Assembly: GCA_937872125.1 (NCBI GenBank) | Contig: CALMNY010000190.1 | Coordinates: 1-9,246, forward strand | DNA from: an uncultured Candidatus Competibacteraceae bacterium | GTDB lineage: Bacteria > Pseudomonadota > Gammaproteobacteria > Competibacterales > Competibacteraceae | Reading direction: 5' to 3' | DNA length: 9,246 bases | Shown: in pieces, positions 7,590-9,246 of the stretch | How the letters are laid out: the number at the start of each line of letters is the position of its first letter | How positions within the stretch are numbered: the first letter of the stretch is position 1 | Program-made: the position numbers and the translations under genes | Notes under the pieces: model-generated | The model's input: only the letters and a program-made list of their open reading frames with translations | What the model was told of the DNA's origin: nothing | Database searches by the model: none

Positions 7590-8732
7590 ATGCACATCGC
7601 TATCGTTGCTGGTGAACTGTCGGGCGATTTGCTCGGCGCAGGGTTGATGGCGGCGCTTCGGGCGCACTATCCACAACTCCGCTTTATCGGCGTCGGCGGG
7701 CCGGCAATGCGGGCTCAGGGTTTTCAGACCGTGGTTCCGATGGAACGGCTGGCGGTCATGGGGCTGGTGGAGGTGCTGCGACACTTGCCCGATCTGTTGA
7801 CCCTCCGCCGCCAGCTTTACCGGCAATTCAGCGCGGATCCCCCTTTGGCGTTTATCGGCATTGATGCCCCGGATTTCAATTTGGGCCTGGAGCGCCGGTT
7901 GCGCGCTCGTGGCATTCCCACCGTGCATTACGTCAGCCCGTCGGTCTGGGCGTGGCGGCCGTGGCGGGTGCGCAAGATTGCCCGCGCCGTGGATTTGATG
8001 CTGACCCTGTTTCCCTTCGAGGCGGCGTTTTACCAGAAACACGGCGTGCCGGTGCGCGTCGTAGGGCATCCGCTGGCTGATGCCATTCCGCTGCGCAGCG
8101 ATCCGGCGGCAGCACGGCAGGCCCTGGGATTGCCAGCGCCGGATGAAATGCCCGTCATCGCGTTGTTGCCCGGCAGTCGGCTGGGCGAGGTCAACCGGCT
8201 GGGTCCGCTGTTGCTGGATACCGCGATCTGGTTGCACGCTCGGCGGCCTGATCTGCGGTTTGTGCTGCCAGCGGCGACGCCGTGTCTGTATGAGATGCTG
8301 GCGGGGATGCGGGCTGAGCGCGCGCCGACCTTACCGCTGACACTGGCGCAAGGCCAGTCCCGTGAAGTGATGGCCGCCGCCGACGTGGTGGCGCTGGCTT
8401 CGGGCACTGCGACGCTGGAGGCGATGCTGCTCAAGCGACCGATGGTGGTGGCTTATCGGGTGGCGCCGATGACCGCGTGGCTGGCCCGGCGGCTGGTGCG
8501 GGTTTCCCATTTCGCCCTGCCCAATCTGCTGGCTGAGCGGGAATTGGTGCCGGAGTTTATCCAGGAAGCCGCGACTGTGGAAAATCTGGGGCCGGCGATT
8601 TTGCGCTGGCTGGACGAGCCGCTGGCCCGCGAACGGTTGACGATGGAGTTCGACGCGCTGCATCACGAACTGCGCCGCGACGCCAGTCGTCAGGCCGCTG
8701 ACGCGATTGTGGAGTTGTTGCGCCTGCCGTGA
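7590..8732 (+). CDS. lpxB: LpxB, lipid A disaccharide synthase
   Basis: Membrane-associated GT-B glycosyltransferase (family GT19) that joins UDP-2,3-diacylglucosamine to 2,3-diacylglucosamine 1-phosphate (lipid X), giving the beta-1,6-linked disaccharide of lipid A. ATG 7590 gives 380 residues (E. coli 382). Motifs in order: [12 protein letters not shown] at residues 8-19 (E. coli GETSGD), AVMGLVEVL at 55-63, GIDAPDFN with Asp92 matching catalytic Asp98 of E. coli, [11 protein letters not shown] around 113-123, [10 protein letters not shown] with Arg197 matching Arg201, and [11 protein letters not shown] near the sugar-nucleotide site. [17 protein letters not shown] follows. It lies 92 bases after lpxA and closes the operon. 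No lpxC or lpxK is in the window, and rnhB and dnaE, which follow in E. coli, are not seen. Confidence 0.96.
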   Translation: MHIAIVAGELSGDLLGAGLMAALRAHYPQLRFIGVGGPAMRAQGFQTVVPMERLAVMGLVEVLRHLPDLLTLRRQLYRQFSADPPLAFIGIDAPDFNLGLERRLRARGIPTVHYVSPSVWAWRPWRVRKIARAVDLMLTLFPFEAAFYQKHGVPVRVVGHPLADAIPLRSDPAAARQALGLPAPDEMPVIALLPGSRLGEVNRLGPLLLDTAIWLHARRPDLRFVLPAATPCLYEMLAGMRAERAPTLPLTLAQGQSREVMAAADVVALASGTATLEAMLLKRPMVVAYRVAPMTAWLARRLVRVSHFALPNLLAERELVPEFIQEAATVENLGPAILRWLDEPLARERLTMEFDALHHELRRDASRQAADAIVELLRLP

Positions 8733-8795
8733 AGGTGGGATCAGGCGGTGGAGGCCTTAGGCGATTTCCATACCAGACCTTGCCAGACCACCTCT

Positions 8796-8824
8796 GTAGG
8801 GACACGGCGCCGCCGTGTCCCTAC
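8796..8824. repeat. perfect palindrome (13-bp arms, 3-base loop) between lpxB and the Uma2 gene
   Basis: GTAGGGACACGGC at 8796-8808 and its exact reverse complement GCCGTGTCCCTAC at 8812-8824 flank GCC. The element can form a strong G+C-rich hairpin on either strand. It sits between convergent genes, and its right end contains the stop codon of the - strand gene (8821-8823). No run of T's follows on either strand, so a canonical intrinsic terminator is not supported, although it may still stop or protect both transcripts. It looks like a REP-like or miniature interspersed palindromic element. I see nothing else definite in 8733-8795. Confidence 0.8.
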
Positions 8825-9246
8825 TCTCTACGCGGCGTGGATGGAGCAGGGATAAACAAACTGGCGACGCTCAGGCTCAGTTCGGGCAGCAAAACCGGCG
8901 CAATGCTTTCCGTGGCTTCGGGATAGCGGATTTCGCGATAGCCTTCGGGGCTGGGGCGACGGTAAATTTCCAATCGTTGGCCAGCTACATCCAGCAGCCA
9001 CACTTCCGGGATGCCCGCCTTGGCGTACAGCGGAACCTTGGTGTCCCGGTCGTAACGCAGCGTGCTGTCCGAGACTTCGATCAGGAGCAACACATCCTCC
9101 GGGCGGGGATGCGCGCTTTCATAAAAATCCGGGCGTGGTTTGAGCAAAACCATATCCGGCTGGGGTTCCGAATGCGCATCCAGCGCTACCGGGTTTTGCA
9201 CATCCACGATGGCGGTATCGCCGACTTGCAGTGAAAACAGCCGGTT
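8821..9246 (-). CDS. Uma2-family (DUF820) putative nuclease, 5' part outside the window
   Basis: The frame is open to the window edge on the - strand, leaving 141 C-terminal residues of a family usually about 180-200 long; the true start is outside. It matches the Uma2 (DUF820) family, which has a PD-(D/E)XK nuclease-like fold. Visible features are SEPQPD with candidate catalytic Asp31 (numbered from the first visible residue), LLLIEVSDSTLRYDRDTK with Glu57 and Lys70, then PLYAKAGIPEVWLLD and LEIYRRPSPEGYREI. Members of this family are abundant in cyanobacteria and some environmental proteobacteria, often in many copies; their biological role is unsettled and nuclease activity here is inferred from fold. 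The stop codon lies inside the palindrome at 8796-8824. The gene is convergent with lpxB and is probably a lineage-specific insertion next to the operon. Confidence 0.85.
   Translation of the reverse strand, partial: NRLFSLQVGDTAIVDVQNPVALDAHSEPQPDMVLLKPRPDFYESAHPRPEDVLLLIEVSDSTLRYDRDTKVPLYAKAGIPEVWLLDVAGQRLEIYRRPSPEGYREIRYPEATESIAPVLLPELSLSVASLFIPAPSTPRRE

Noticed and set aside
8733..8793. AGGTGG and CCACCT inverted pair after lpxB
   Set aside because: The arms are only 6 bases with about 50 bases between them, which is expected by chance in this composition.

Overview
This window is an ordinary-looking but nearly complete envelope-biogenesis operon from a Gram-negative bacterium. All visible chromosomal genes up to position 8732 run on the + strand in the order dxr (5' truncated by the window edge), rseP, bamA, skp/ompH, lpxD, fabZ, lpxA, lpxB. 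This is the conserved proteobacterial order. The protein details (450-residue RseP, P. aeruginosa-like LpxA and FabZ N-termini, LpxD catalytic His at the E. coli position) and the high G+C content point to a gammaproteobacterium, probably not an enteric. I cannot name the genus from sequence alone.

Layout: 1-893 is the C-terminal three quarters of Dxr (isoprenoid MEP pathway). 910-2262 is the intramembrane protease RseP, 2298-4616 the outer-membrane insertase BamA, and 4689-5195 the periplasmic chaperone Skp/OmpH. 5206-6264 (LpxD), 6275-6727 (FabZ), 6724-7497 (LpxA) and 7590-8732 (LpxB) are lipid A biosynthesis genes plus the hydroxyacyl-ACP dehydratase that competes for their acyl substrate. 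Gaps are 10 to 92 bases and lpxA overlaps fabZ by 4 bases, so the block probably reads as one transcription unit. On the - strand, 8821-9246 is the C-terminal part of a Uma2-family (DUF820) putative nuclease, convergent with lpxB. It lies where rnhB and dnaE follow in E. coli.

How the genes fit together: RseP (envelope-stress signalling), BamA and Skp handle outer-membrane proteins. LpxA, LpxD and LpxB make the lipid A disaccharide, and FabZ balances use of 3-hydroxyacyl-ACP between phospholipid and lipid A. Several genes use non-ATG starts (rseP TTG, skp TTG, lpxA GTG).

I found no undescribed multi-gene system. The points worth a second look are small: a perfect 13-bp-arm palindrome overlapping the Uma2 stop codon, a 9-bp tandem repeat in the lpxA-lpxB gap, a bulky Phe at the LpxA acyl-chain ruler position, a cysteine pair in an unusual BamA loop, and a drop in G+C content across the BamA barrel.
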